Assembly: GCA_964516765.1 (NCBI GenBank)
Contig: CAZEWZ010000004.1
Coordinates: forward strand, 1 to 64,000
DNA: 64,000 bases
Source of the DNA: CAZEWZ01 sp964516765
GTDB lineage: Bacteria; Bacteroidota; Bacteroidia; Flavobacteriales; UBA7430
Reading direction: 5' to 3'
Shown here in pieces: positions 1-9,067 of the stretch; position 1 is the stretch's first letter, and each line of letters starts with the position of its first letter. The notes below the pieces were generated by a model. That model did not search any database, was not told the origin of the DNA, and saw only the letters and a list, made by a program, of their open reading frames with translations. Made by a program: the position numbers and the translations under genes.

Positions 1-347
1 GTGATATCGTGATGTGAAAGGTGGGTCTGATCAGAATAAATAAAATCCCAAACTATATTCCCTTCGGAATCAATTTCTTGTACTCGACCGGCTTCTGCTG
101 CTCCGCCTAACTCATTAGAGTTATGTACCGTTCCTCTAATAATATTCCCATCATCCTTCAATAATACGGAATAATTACAGGGCAAACTACAGTTCCAAGT
201 ATGTGCAATATCACCATCTTTATCGATAAGATATGCTGTGTTCTGACCCTGTTTATTGTATAAAGCGTATCCATCAAATTCTGTCGTTTGAGAAAAAGAG
301 ATTTGACTTAACAAAAACAAAACTAATGTGAAATTCACTGTTTTCAT
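1..347 (-). CDS. Arylsulfotransferase-like secreted protein, N-terminal part
   Basis: This reading frame begins with ATG at 347 and runs off the left edge, so only about 115 N-terminal residues are visible. Residues 1-20 form a signal peptide ending in an Ala-less SFSQ-type site. The following segment reads DGYALYN, then AYLIDKDGDIAHTW, then LLKDDGNIIRG and GNIVWDF, and the visible part ends at HLSHHDI. This repeated pattern of short blades with a final HHD is typical of the ASST (arylsulfotransferase) beta-propeller family, many of which are T9SS cargo in Bacteroidota. The catalytic His and the C-terminal sorting signal lie outside the window, so enzymatic activity cannot be judged. A terminator separates it from hppA upstream. 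Confidence 0.65.
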   Translation of the reverse strand, partial: MKTVNFTLVLFLLSQISFSQTTEFDGYALYNKQGQNTAYLIDKDGDIAHTWNCSLPCNYSVLLKDDGNIIRGTVHNSNELGGAAEAGRVQEIDSEGNIVWDFIYSDQTHLSHHDI

Positions 348-443
348 ATATTTAATTTTTAGAGAGGGGTTTTTATATCTGAAAACAAATATGATTAAAT
401 TTATTTAAATTAAGTAAATATTTCTAAACATCTTCCCATAGCA

Positions 444-471
444 AAAAACCCTTCTCTAGAGAAGGGTTTTT
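444..471. terminator. Perfect palindromic intrinsic terminator
   Basis: The 28 bases form a perfect inverted repeat: an A run, ACCCTTCTC, a TAGA centre and the mirror arm ending in a T run. Either strand gives a GC-containing hairpin followed by Ts. It lies 25 bases after the hppA stop and about 97 bases before the start of the arylsulfotransferase-like gene, so it most likely ends the hppA transcript. Confidence 0.85.
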
Positions 472-495
472 GATAAATTTTTAAATTCTATTTGC

Positions 496-2787
496 TTAAT
501 CTGGCAATTCATTAGACTCATCTAGTAATTCCTCAGATGATTCCACGGTAGGAATATCCTTCTTAATTTCAATGGAAATTTTTTCATCTATCTGAGAATT
601 TGAGTGACTGTCTCCACCTAAGATTGGGGCAATCACCAGACCAATTAAACAGGTCAACTTGATTAATATATTCATTGAAGGACCAGAGGTGTCTTTGAAA
701 GGGTCTCCAACGGTATCTCCGGTAATTGCAGCCTCGTGAGCAGCAGAACCTTTATGGGTCATTTCACCATTAATCATCACTCCAGCTTCAAAAGATTTTT
801 TAGCATTGTCCCAAGCACCCCCCGCATTGTTCTGGAAAATAGCCCAAAGAACACCACTTACTGTCACTCCGGCCATATAGCCTCCTAACATTTCAGCAAT
901 CATTAAGTTGTCCATCCCAAATAACATAGGTAAGAAAGTAATTACCAAAGGAAAACCTATTGTTAAAATTCCGGGTAACATCATTTCTTTTAAGGATGCT
1001 TGTGTAGAAATTTCTACGCATTTGTCGTACTCTGGCTTCCCAGTTCCTTCCATAATACCGGGAATCTCTTTAAATTGTCTTCTTACCTCGTAAACCATTT
1101 CCATGGCAGCTTTACCAACCGCATTCATGGCAAGGGCCGAAAATACAACTGGAACCATTCCACCAATAAACAACATGGCTAAAACTGGTGCTTTAAAGAT
1201 GTTAATCCCATCAATGCCAGTAAATGTAACATATGCAGCAAATAAAGCTAAAGAAGTTAGTGCTGCAGAGGCAATAGCAAAACCTTTCCCTGTAGCAGCT
1301 GTAGTATTCCCTACAGAATCTAATATATCTGTTCGCTCTCTTACAATTGGATCTTGCTCACTCATTTCAGCGATTCCACCTGCGTTATCCGCAATGGGGC
1401 CAAATGCGTCAATAGCTAACTGCATCGCAGTTGTAGCCATCATAGCTGAAGCAGCCATGGCCACTCCATAAAAACCTGCAAAAGCATAAGAGGACCAAAT
1501 AGCCATTGCAAACAGTATCACTGTCGGAAAAGTAGAAATCATACCTGTGGCAAGACCAGCAATAATATTTGTTCCTGCTCCGGTGGCAGATTTTTCAACA
1601 ATATTTAAAATCGGCTTTTTTCCTAATCCGGTATAATACTCCGTCACAGAAGAAATGACACCTCCGACGATTAAACCAACAATAGTAGCATAAAACACAC
1701 GAAGGGAACTAATATCCTTTAATACATTGCCGCCTGTTTCGAAGAAATTCATTTTCATTGTCTCGGGAAGCATCCATCCGACTAATCCATAGCATGAAGC
1801 TGCAACCAAGGCAATAGAGAACCAGTTACCTTTATTAAGTGCACCCATTACTTCGCTTTCTTTGGCATTATTATCCTTAATACTCACCAACATGGTTCCC
1901 AAAAGAGAAATCACAATTCCAACCCCAGCGATAGACATCGGGAGAAGAATAGGTCCAATAGAACCAAATCCATTAAATATGTTAATGTCATTAACCTCAA
2001 TTACATAGTTCCCTAACACCATTGCAGCTAAAACTGTGGCCACATAAGAACCAAATAAGTCAGCACCCATACCCGCAACATCTCCAACATTATCTCCAAC
2101 ATTATCCGCAATAGTTGCAGGATTTCTGGGATCATCTTCAGGAATACCAGCTTCTACTTTTCCAACTAAATCTGCTCCTACATCGGCTGCTTTGGTGTAA
2201 ATACCACCACCGACTCTAGCAAACAAAGCAATAGACTCTGCACCTAGGGAAAATCCAGCTAATGTTTCTAAAACAATAGTCATATCATGGCTATTGGTCC
2301 ATTGTCCACCCATGAAGAATTGGTAGAAGACAATAAAGAAAACTGTCAATCCCAAAACGGATAAACCAGCAACACCTAACCCCATAACTGTTCCACCGCC
2401 AAAAGAAACTTTTAAAGCATTAGGTAAACTAGTCCTTGCAGCCTGCGTGGTTCTAACATTGGTTTTTGTCGCTATCTTCATTCCCATATTTCCAGCTAAG
2501 GCAGAGAAAAAAGCACCCACAATAAATGCTATCACAATAAGCCAGTGAGTAGAAGGAACAATGGTTGAAACGACAAAAAGTAATATACTGACACCTATCA
2601 CAAAAAAGGTCAGTAGTCGGTATTCTGCTTTCAGGAAGGCCAAAGCACCTTCATAAATATGGTCGGATATTTCTTTCATTTTTCCATCTCCAGCATCTTG
2701 CTTCATGACCCAAGATTTTTTAGCTACCATATATAGTAGTCCTATAATTGCCATAAAAACTGGCATATAAATCATTATTGATTCCAT
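496..2787 (-). CDS. hppA: K+-dependent membrane-bound proton-pumping pyrophosphatase
   Basis: This 763-residue integral membrane enzyme hydrolyses pyrophosphate and uses the energy to pump cations out of the cytoplasm. Family signatures are clear: [14 protein letters not shown] (191-204), the metal-PPi segment DNVGDNVGD (228-236) and [10 protein letters not shown] (493-502). Ala-Ala followed by GKG in the last motif is the K+-dependent form; K+-independent enzymes carry Lys there. After DLF (243-245) it has GSYVA, so the gate glutamate is in neither of the two usual places on helix 6; a Glu sits instead in GAES (E184) on helix 5. From memory this is the arrangement of the flavobacterial H+-pumping subgroup. 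The tail after about residue 735 is acidic and variable. It stands alone, with a promoter box upstream and a terminator downstream. Confidence 0.95.
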   Translation of the reverse strand: MESIMIYMPVFMAIIGLLYMVAKKSWVMKQDAGDGKMKEISDHIYEGALAFLKAEYRLLTFFVIGVSILLFVVSTIVPSTHWLIVIAFIVGAFFSALAGNMGMKIATKTNVRTTQAARTSLPNALKVSFGGGTVMGLGVAGLSVLGLTVFFIVFYQFFMGGQWTNSHDMTIVLETLAGFSLGAESIALFARVGGGIYTKAADVGADLVGKVEAGIPEDDPRNPATIADNVGDNVGDVAGMGADLFGSYVATVLAAMVLGNYVIEVNDINIFNGFGSIGPILLPMSIAGVGIVISLLGTMLVSIKDNNAKESEVMGALNKGNWFSIALVAASCYGLVGWMLPETMKMNFFETGGNVLKDISSLRVFYATIVGLIVGGVISSVTEYYTGLGKKPILNIVEKSATGAGTNIIAGLATGMISTFPTVILFAMAIWSSYAFAGFYGVAMAASAMMATTAMQLAIDAFGPIADNAGGIAEMSEQDPIVRERTDILDSVGNTTAATGKGFAIASAALTSLALFAAYVTFTGIDGINIFKAPVLAMLFIGGMVPVVFSALAMNAVGKAAMEMVYEVRRQFKEIPGIMEGTGKPEYDKCVEISTQASLKEMMLPGILTIGFPLVITFLPMLFGMDNLMIAEMLGGYMAGVTVSGVLWAIFQNNAGGAWDNAKKSFEAGVMINGEMTHKGSAAHEAAITGDTVGDPFKDTSGPSMNILIKLTCLIGLVIAPILGGDSHSNSQIDEKISIEIKKDIPTVESSEELLDESNELPD

Positions 2788-2819
2788 AATCTATCTATGA
2801 TTAATTGTTTACAAGGGGG

Positions 2820-2827
2820 CAAATATA
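2820..2827 (-). promoter_or_regulatory. Putative -7 box (TATATTTG) of hppA
   Basis: On the minus strand this reads TATATTTG, an exact match to the Bacteroidota -7 consensus TAnnTTTG, 32 bases before the hppA ATG. A clear TTTG at the -33 position is not seen, only an AT-rich TTTAG-like stretch. Confidence 0.5.
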
Positions 2828-3016
2828 AATAAAAACTCAATAATAGGACTAAATATATAGATCATTATTGTTTACAATATCGCTAAATCATAGGTTAAAA
2901 TTGGAAATAGTCTAATTCATAAAAACATAATTTAAAGTCCACAAGTTCACTAAATTGCGAGAATGTTAAAATATAATCAAAACAATTAAAAAAGTACAAG
3001 TATACATTTTGAAGAG

Positions 3017-4123
3017 ATGTCTTATCTTGCAAGAGTGAAAAAAAGTCTGCAAATAAAAAAAGAAAACCGCCACTGGTTAGACCGATTAGACATAGACCAT
3101 CCTTTTCTTATTGCTGGTCCCTGCAGTGCAGAAACAGAAGAACAAGTTTTGCTCACAGCGCAAGCTTTGAGTGAAGTTCGACCTAGCTTTTTCCGTGCCG
3201 GCATATGGAAGCCTAGAACCAGACCCGGAGGATTTGAGGGAGTCGGAGAGAAAGGTCTACCATGGTTAGAAAAAGTGCAAAAGAATTTTGATCTAAAAGT
3301 CGCCACGGAAGTTGGAAATGCGAGTCATGTAGAGAAAGCACTAAAATACAATATTGATTTGCTATGGATTGGTGCCAGAACAACTGTGAATCCCTTTGCA
3401 GTTCAAGAAATTGCTGAAGCACTCCGAGGAACAGATAAAATAATCCTAGTCAAGAATCCAGTCAACCCTGATTTAAGCTTATGGTTGGGTGGAATAGAAC
3501 GAATTAAGTCTGCAGGCATTCAGAACCTCGGCGCTGTACATCGAGGATTTTCTAGCTATGAAGCTCTCTATTACAGGAATAAACCCGAATGGCATATTCC
3601 AATTGAACTAAAAAAAGAATTTCCTCAGCTGCCCTTAATTATAGACCCTTCTCATATCTGTGGACGTCGAGATGCCATATTAGACACATCACAAACCGCA
3701 TTAGATTTAAACTATGACGGCCTGATGATAGAAACTCATTTTGATCCAAACCATGCTTGGAGTGATTCAAAACAACAAATTAGCCCCACTGAACTAATAA
3801 ACATAATGAATCGCGTAGTGATTCCAAATGCAACAAGCAACAAGAAAACATTTCAACAAAAACTCCATATTCTTAGAAGCGAACTAGATGTTCTAGACAA
3901 TAATTTAATTGAACTTCTGAACGAAAGAATGTCAGTATCAGAGGTAATTGGTCACTTAAAGCAACAAGAAAATGTAGCTATTCTTCAGAGTGAAAGGTGG
4001 GGTAAAACATTGCCACTATTAATAAAGGAAGCAGAAAAAAAAGGCCTAAACCAGGAATTTATTAACGAGATATTTAAAAGGATCCACGTAGAATCAATAA
4101 AAATTCAACGTAAAAAAAAATAA
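3017..4123 (+). CDS. Bifunctional DAHP synthase / chorismate mutase
   Basis: This 368-residue protein joins two steps of aromatic amino acid synthesis. Residues about 25-270 are a KdsA-like (type I beta) 3-deoxy-7-phosphoheptulonate synthase barrel, with AGPCSAE (33-39), KPRTRPGGFEG (65-75), the Lys of ILVKNPVNP, GAVHRGF and IDPSHICG, which supply the metal ligands and phosphate contacts. Residues about 280-365 are an all-helical AroQ-type chorismate mutase (LRSELDVLDNNLIELLNERM), the domain expected at the C-terminus in this fusion. The fusion is common in Bacteroidota; the mutase domain often also serves as an allosteric sensor. It stands as a single gene, divergent from hppA and convergent with lysS with only 23 bases between. 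Confidence 0.93.
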   Translation: MSYLARVKKSLQIKKENRHWLDRLDIDHPFLIAGPCSAETEEQVLLTAQALSEVRPSFFRAGIWKPRTRPGGFEGVGEKGLPWLEKVQKNFDLKVATEVGNASHVEKALKYNIDLLWIGARTTVNPFAVQEIAEALRGTDKIILVKNPVNPDLSLWLGGIERIKSAGIQNLGAVHRGFSSYEALYYRNKPEWHIPIELKKEFPQLPLIIDPSHICGRRDAILDTSQTALDLNYDGLMIETHFDPNHAWSDSKQQISPTELINIMNRVVIPNATSNKKTFQQKLHILRSELDVLDNNLIELLNERMSVSEVIGHLKQQENVAILQSERWGKTLPLLIKEAEKKGLNQEFINEIFKRIHVESIKIQRKKK

Positions 4124-4146
4124 CCTTCTTTCATTAGCGTCTTCGA

Positions 4147-5856
4147 TTAGGTATACCAAGCTTCTACTTCCTCTAATTTCAGTGCAGGTATATCTAATTT
4201 TTTCTTTTTTCTATATCCGTTAAGTACCTGATGTACCTTCGTAAACTTCTGTTCTCTTAGGCTCTCAGGACTTTCAAATCCGGCTTCAATGACAATTTGC
4301 GACCATGAAGATGAAACCCCAATAGCTTCAAAATCGGAAGCATTTACCACAGCCTCAAACCTTTCTGGCCGCATCTGCGGAAAAAATAACACATCTTGAA
4401 TAGAAGGTTGATTAGTTAAAAGCATCGCAAAGCGATCTATTCCTATCCCCATTCCGGAGCTTGGTGGCATTCCGTATTCTAAGGCTCTCAAGAAATCTTG
4501 GTCTATAAACATCGCCTCGTCGTCACCTTTCGAAGACAATTGGTGTTGCTCTTCAAATCTTTCTCGCTGATCGATGGGGTCGTTTAATTCAGAATAGGCA
4601 TTGGCAACTTCTTTTCCATTGATCATTAATTCAAACCGTTCTGTCAAGTTTGGATTATCGCGGTGCACCTTGCATAAAGGTGACATTTCTATCGGATAAT
4701 CTGTTATAAACGTGGGCTGTATATAATGCGATTCACATTTCTCTCCAAAAATTGCATCGATCAGTTTGGCCTTACCCATACTGGGATCAGTAGGGATCTG
4801 AAGTATAGAACAAGCCTCTCTCAATTGGGATTCATCCATTACCGAAATATCAACGCCGGTGTGAGATTTAATTGCGTCGGTCATCGTAACTCTTAAAAAC
4901 GGAGTCTTAAAACTTATGGGTATTTCTCCCACAAGAACCTCTGTGGTTTCATTTACGTCCATGGCCACTCTTTGAATCATTTCCTCGGTAAAATCCATCA
5001 TCCAGTGGTAATCTTTGTAGGCCACATAAATTTCCAACATGGTAAATTCAGGATTGTGCGTTCGATCCATTCCTTCGTTCCTGAAAGCTTTGGCAAACTC
5101 ATATACTCCGTCAAAGCCCCCAACAATCAAACGCTTCAAATAAAGTTCATTGGCAATTCTAAGGTAAAGAGGCGTGTCTAAAGCGTTGTGGTGAGAGATA
5201 AACGGACGTGCAGAAGCTCCGCCTGGAATCGGCTGAAGAATTGGTGTCTCTACCTCTAAATATTCATGCTCATTAAAAAAATTTCGCATGCTATTAATGA
5301 TTTTTGCACGCTTCACAAAAGTTTCTTTCACACCCTCATTTACAACTAAATCAACATAGCGCTGGCGATAGCGAAGTTCAGGGTCAGAAAAGGAGTCATA
5401 TACATTCCCCTCGTCATCTGTTTTGACCACCGGAAGAGGCTTTAATGATTTAGAAAGTAGGGTGAGACTTTTTACCATAACCGAAATTTCTCCCACTTGT
5501 GTCTTGAAAAGACTTCCTTTGATGCCAATAAAATCACCCATATCCAATAATTTTTTGAATACATCATTGTACATAGCTTTATCCTCACCAGGACAAATCT
5601 CATCACGATTAAAATACAATTGGACTCGGCCTTGAGCATCTTGTAGTTCTGCAAAAGAGGCTTTTCCCATAATCCGACGCCCCATTAGACGACCAGCCAT
5701 ACACACTTTTCTACCCTCTTCATATTCCTCTTTAACAGCCTTGGTGTAGATATTTACAGGAAATGCAGCAGCTGGATAGGGATCAATTCCTAAATCTTTT
5801 AATTTAGTAAGGGAATCTCTTCTTCCCAGTTCTTGTTCTGACATTGGTCTACTCAT
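4147..5856 (-). CDS. lysS: Lysyl-tRNA synthetase, class II
   Basis: This 569-residue cytoplasmic enzyme charges tRNA-Lys. It has an N-terminal OB-fold anticodon-binding domain (about 60-165) and a class II catalytic core with motif 2 FRNEGMDRTHNPEFTMLE and motif 3 GMGIGIDRFAML. About 75 residues after motif 3 (IEAGFESPESL onward) form a small extra C-terminal helical domain seen in many Bacteroidota LysRS. The frame is open to a TTG at 5883, but a TATATTTG promoter box lies inside that extension, so I place the start at ATG 5856 (MSRPMSEQEL); ATG 5844 is also possible. It is divergent from the isomerase gene, with 97 bases between the starts. Confidence 0.95.
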   Translation of the reverse strand: MSRPMSEQELGRRDSLTKLKDLGIDPYPAAAFPVNIYTKAVKEEYEEGRKVCMAGRLMGRRIMGKASFAELQDAQGRVQLYFNRDEICPGEDKAMYNDVFKKLLDMGDFIGIKGSLFKTQVGEISVMVKSLTLLSKSLKPLPVVKTDDEGNVYDSFSDPELRYRQRYVDLVVNEGVKETFVKRAKIINSMRNFFNEHEYLEVETPILQPIPGGASARPFISHHNALDTPLYLRIANELYLKRLIVGGFDGVYEFAKAFRNEGMDRTHNPEFTMLEIYVAYKDYHWMMDFTEEMIQRVAMDVNETTEVLVGEIPISFKTPFLRVTMTDAIKSHTGVDISVMDESQLREACSILQIPTDPSMGKAKLIDAIFGEKCESHYIQPTFITDYPIEMSPLCKVHRDNPNLTERFELMINGKEVANAYSELNDPIDQRERFEEQHQLSSKGDDEAMFIDQDFLRALEYGMPPSSGMGIGIDRFAMLLTNQPSIQDVLFFPQMRPERFEAVVNASDFEAIGVSSSWSQIVIEAGFESPESLREQKFTKVHQVLNGYRKKKKLDIPALKLEEVEAWYT

Positions 5857-5871
5857 AAATTGAAGTTTGAA

Positions 5872-5879
5872 CAAATATA
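5872..5879 (-). promoter_or_regulatory. Putative -7 box (TATATTTG) of lysS
   Basis: The minus strand reads TATATTTG, an exact TAnnTTTG match, 15 bases before the chosen lysS ATG at 5856. It argues against the longer reading frame that starts at 5883. No good -33 TTTG is spaced correctly. Confidence 0.5.
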
Positions 5880-5953
5880 CCAAACTTTTGAGAGATAAAT
5901 ATTTTAACTTGCATGGCGAAAATGGCTATTTAAAATTATATAATAAGACCCCT

Positions 5954-6937
5954 ATGAAAGAGTTAATTGCAGGATTTGGTAATCAATTAAGACATGCACT
6001 TGAAATTGGAGAACAAGCTCATCTAATGGAATCAAAAAAAACAATTAAAAATGTAGTAATAACCGGTCTTGGGGGCTCTGGTATTGGAGGTACAATGGTT
6101 TCTGAGTTGGTAGCAAAAAATTGTTCCGTCCCAATTTTAACCAACAAAGGCTATCATTTACCCAGCTTTGTCAACCAAGATACTCTTGTAATCTGTTCCT
6201 CATTTTCTGGAAACACAGAAGAAACACTAGAAGCCTTTCATCAAGCAAAAAATATGGGATCTGAAATAATCTGTATCAGCTCCGGAGGACAGTTGATTGA
6301 CTTAGCTAAAGAAAATCATCTAAATCACATACAACTGCCCCGAGCAGAATCTCCCAGAGCAATGATGGGTTATTCTGTGACACAACTTTTTTACTCTCTT
6401 GAACACTACGGACTCATTAGTAATTATTTTAGATCTGATATATCTAAATCTGCCGACTTGATCGATTTATATCAAGAAGAAATTCAGGCTGACGCGGTCA
6501 AAATTGCTAACATTCTAGAAGGAAAAATTCCCATCATTTATGCCTGTGATGGTTATGAGGGAATGGCTGTCCGATTCCGTCAACAACTCAATGAAAATTC
6601 AAAAATGTTGGCATGGCATGGAATAATTCCTGAAATGAATCACAATGAACTGGTAGGCTGGAGATCCAAAAACGAAAAACTGGCTGTTCTTTTCTTCAAA
6701 AATAAATCCGATTACATTCGTAATCAAAAAAGAATCGACATCAACAAGCAAGTCATCTCGGAATACACCTCTTCTGTTATTGAATACTCTTCCAAAGGAG
6801 AATCTGTGATAGAACAAACTTTCTTTTTAGTAAATCTTGGGGACCATGTTTCTTTTCTTCTATCTAAAATGAATGGTGTCATTGCAGAAGAAATTGATGT
6901 TATCAATAAATTAAAAGGAGCACTCGCTAAATTTTAG
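5954..6937 (+). CDS. Bifunctional phosphoglucose/phosphomannose isomerase
   Basis: This 327-residue enzyme interconverts fructose-6-phosphate with glucose-6-phosphate and probably mannose-6-phosphate, linking glycolysis to mannose-containing surface sugars. Two SIS sugar-isomerase folds are visible: the first opens with VVITGLGGSGIGGTM and contains CSSFSGNTEETLEAF, the phosphate-binding Ser/Thr loop; the second has the conserved EMNHNELVGW near residue 230 with the catalytic Glu/His. Length matches the PGI/PMI family found in archaea and Bacteroidota. The frame is open upstream to a TTG at 5867, but that extension overlaps the lysS promoter and 5' end, so I start at ATG 5954 (MKELIAGFGNQL). 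Confidence 0.88.
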   Translation: MKELIAGFGNQLRHALEIGEQAHLMESKKTIKNVVITGLGGSGIGGTMVSELVAKNCSVPILTNKGYHLPSFVNQDTLVICSSFSGNTEETLEAFHQAKNMGSEIICISSGGQLIDLAKENHLNHIQLPRAESPRAMMGYSVTQLFYSLEHYGLISNYFRSDISKSADLIDLYQEEIQADAVKIANILEGKIPIIYACDGYEGMAVRFRQQLNENSKMLAWHGIIPEMNHNELVGWRSKNEKLAVLFFKNKSDYIRNQKRIDINKQVISEYTSSVIEYSSKGESVIEQTFFLVNLGDHVSFLLSKMNGVIAEEIDVINKLKGALAKF

Positions 6938-7000
6938 CGAATAACTAAAAACTAACCTTTCTGTTTCACGAAAGCAAAATAATTAATTTCCTATCTATTC

Positions 7001-7705
7001 ATGCAAGAAGTAGACTTCATAGATTTAGGGCTGATTGACTACAAAAAGGCTTGGGATTTCCAGGAAGAATTATTTCAAGGTATCATTGATGTCAAACGTG
7101 CGAATAGAAAACTAGATTCATCTGATGCCACACTTAGAAAAACTCGAAGCAAACTGATTTTCTGCGAACATCCTCATGTTTTCACATTGGGTAAAAGCGG
7201 CCAACAAAACCACTTATTGATTAATGAACAACAGCTCACCACCAAAGGTGCGCGATTTTATAAAATAAATAGAGGAGGTGATATCACCTATCACGGACCA
7301 GGACAGTTGGTGGGCTATCCGATTTTTGATCTGGATAATTTCTTCACAGACATTCATAAATATCTTCGCTTTCTAGAAGAAGCAGTCATTCTCACTATTA
7401 AAGAATATGGATTAAGTGGAGGTCGTATCAATGGGTCTACCGGGGTTTGGCTTGATTGGGACAATCCCAAGGCTAGAAAAATTTGCGCTTTAGGAGTTCG
7501 ATCTAGTCGCTGGGTAACCATGCATGGATTCGCTTTTAATGTGAACTCAGACTTAGACTACTTTTCGAATATCATCCCCTGTGGCATATCAGACAAAGCT
7601 GTCACATCTCTAGAAAAAGAATTAGGAAAACCTCTAGAAATGAAAGAGGTCCAAGAAAAAGTAAAAGCTCATCTCTCTCAGCTTTTCGGGATGCAATTAA
7701 TCTAA
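7001..7705 (+). CDS. lipB: Octanoyltransferase (lipoate biosynthesis)
   Basis: This 234-residue cytoplasmic enzyme moves octanoyl groups from acyl carrier protein to lipoyl domains, the first step of lipoate assembly on 2-oxoacid dehydrogenases and the glycine cleavage system. The LipB signature GGDITYHGPGQLVGYPIFDL is present. Further along are ARKICALGVRSSRW with the conserved Lys, then MHGFAFNVNSDLDYF and IIPCGISDKAVTSL, which contains the acyl-carrying Cys. Length is normal. It lies 63 bases after the isomerase gene on the same strand and 89 bases before the serine hydrolase; no hairpin terminator is seen on either side. Confidence 0.95.
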   Translation: MQEVDFIDLGLIDYKKAWDFQEELFQGIIDVKRANRKLDSSDATLRKTRSKLIFCEHPHVFTLGKSGQQNHLLINEQQLTTKGARFYKINRGGDITYHGPGQLVGYPIFDLDNFFTDIHKYLRFLEEAVILTIKEYGLSGGRINGSTGVWLDWDNPKARKICALGVRSSRWVTMHGFAFNVNSDLDYFSNIIPCGISDKAVTSLEKELGKPLEMKEVQEKVKAHLSQLFGMQLI

Positions 7706-7781
7706 ATTTCTGCCAAATCAATTTAGAACCTAGATGCTTAAGTTAAAGATTCAATCGTTACTATAACAAATAAGATTAAGC

Positions 7782-7789
7782 TATATTTA
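7782..7789 (+). promoter_or_regulatory. Putative -7 box (TATATTTA) five bases before a start codon
   Basis: TATATTTA differs from the TAnnTTTG consensus only in its last base and ends 5 bases before the ATG of the serine hydrolase at 7795. It is one of several boxes in this window placed so close to the start that the transcript would have almost no leader. Confidence 0.35.
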
Positions 7790-7794
7790 CTGAT

Positions 7795-8961
7795 ATGAGA
7801 TATATTCATCTAGTCCTAAAGGTATTCTTGATTGCATTTATTTTTTTAAATGTTTATGTCCTGGCATCAGGAAAAAGCTATGTGTATAAAGCAATCAAAG
7901 TAGGCTATCTGAATGGAAATATCTCAGCAACAATTCAAGACATTGACTTTTTCGATACAAGTATTATTGAATCAGCAAAAAAAGAGCCCTGGCCGATAGC
8001 AAAAGATTACAACAAAAAAAAACTAAAAGAAAACTTCAGACTCAGGCTAGAAAAAAATGAATCTATAGCTCTTACAGTTATTCAAAATGACAGCCTAAGA
8101 TATGAGGAGTATTGGGGAATAGGATCTAGAACCTCAAGAACAAATTCTTTTTCGATGGGAAAATCTGTGGTGAGTATCTTAATTGGAGTAGCCATCGATG
8201 AAGGTTTAATCGAAAATGTAGATCAAAAAATAATTGATTTTCTCCCTGAATACAATCGAGAGGGTCAAAACTATAACAAAGAAGTGACTATCAAACACTT
8301 GCTCACAATGTCTTCTGGTATTGATTGGGAAGAAGATTATTACAATCCACTTGGGATTACTGCAAATGCTTACTTTACATCCGAATTAAACGAGCTGATG
8401 TTTAATATAGATTTTACTGAAGAACCGGGGAAAACCTACAAATATAAGAGTGGAAATACACAAGTCTTAGCCATGATCTTAGAAAGAGCTACCGGGAAAA
8501 AATTGAGTAAGTATACCTCAGAAAAATTATGGAAACCTCTAGGGGCTGAAGACGATGCAGAATGGATGATGGACAAAAAAGGAGGTATAGAAAAAGCTTA
8601 CTGCTGTCTCAATTCAAACGCATTAGATTTTTCTCGACTTGGACAACTGTATATGAACCAAGGCAATTGGAAAGGTAATCAATTAATTGACTCTTCTTAT
8701 GTTAAGAACTCAATTAAAGCTGACTTAGAATCTTTTTATGGATATTCTTGGTGGCTTTATGAATCCGAATACAAATATCCTGTTTTTTGTATGCGAGGAG
8801 TAAATGGACAATACGTAATATCGGTCCCTCAACTCAATTTAGTAGCTACTCGATTAGGTCACAAAAAAAACAGTTACGATTCGAAGTCATTATCGGATAT
8901 GGAATTTTACATTCAACAAATTATTAAACACTTCGACAATACAAATGTTGAACCATCTTGA
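7795..8961 (+). CDS. Membrane-anchored serine hydrolase, beta-lactamase (class C) family
   Basis: This 388-residue protein has an uncleaved-looking N-terminal membrane segment (residues about 4-24) followed by a periplasmic beta-lactamase/transpeptidase-like domain. The active-site S-x-x-K is SMGK (120-123). HLLTMSSGIDWEEDYY and the YKYKSGNTQ segment, which supplies the Tyr of the second motif, follow in the expected order. A GVNGQYV stretch near residue 340 takes the place of the third (K/H)-x-G motif. Such proteins act as esterases, D-amino-acid peptidases or penicillin-binding-protein-like enzymes; the sequence alone does not say which, and antibiotic resistance should not be assumed. It stands between lipB and the ABC ATPase on the same strand. 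Confidence 0.82.
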   Translation: MRYIHLVLKVFLIAFIFLNVYVLASGKSYVYKAIKVGYLNGNISATIQDIDFFDTSIIESAKKEPWPIAKDYNKKKLKENFRLRLEKNESIALTVIQNDSLRYEEYWGIGSRTSRTNSFSMGKSVVSILIGVAIDEGLIENVDQKIIDFLPEYNREGQNYNKEVTIKHLLTMSSGIDWEEDYYNPLGITANAYFTSELNELMFNIDFTEEPGKTYKYKSGNTQVLAMILERATGKKLSKYTSEKLWKPLGAEDDAEWMMDKKGGIEKAYCCLNSNALDFSRLGQLYMNQGNWKGNQLIDSSYVKNSIKADLESFYGYSWWLYESEYKYPVFCMRGVNGQYVISVPQLNLVATRLGHKKNSYDSKSLSDMEFYIQQIIKHFDNTNVEPS

Positions 8962-9067
8962 CATCCAACATATTCTTTTTTTTAGACATTGCAAACGAGA
9001 TAGTTATGCGGCCAATAATTCCTGGATAAACTTATTAATAATATAATTTTTCTTGCTAAAGCCTAAA

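Noticed and set aside
1103..1471. Plus-strand reading frame of 122 residues opposite hppA
   Set aside because: It is the antisense of a highly conserved membrane protein gene, has no start context or family match, and its composition mirrors hppA codons.
5857..5883. N-terminal extension of lysS to TTG 5883
   Set aside because: It contains a TATATTTG promoter box and adds residues absent from LysRS proteins.
7795..8961. Reading the beta-lactamase-family protein as an antibiotic resistance gene
   Set aside because: The family is broad, the third active-site motif is not of the class C lactamase form, and there is no resistance-type context.
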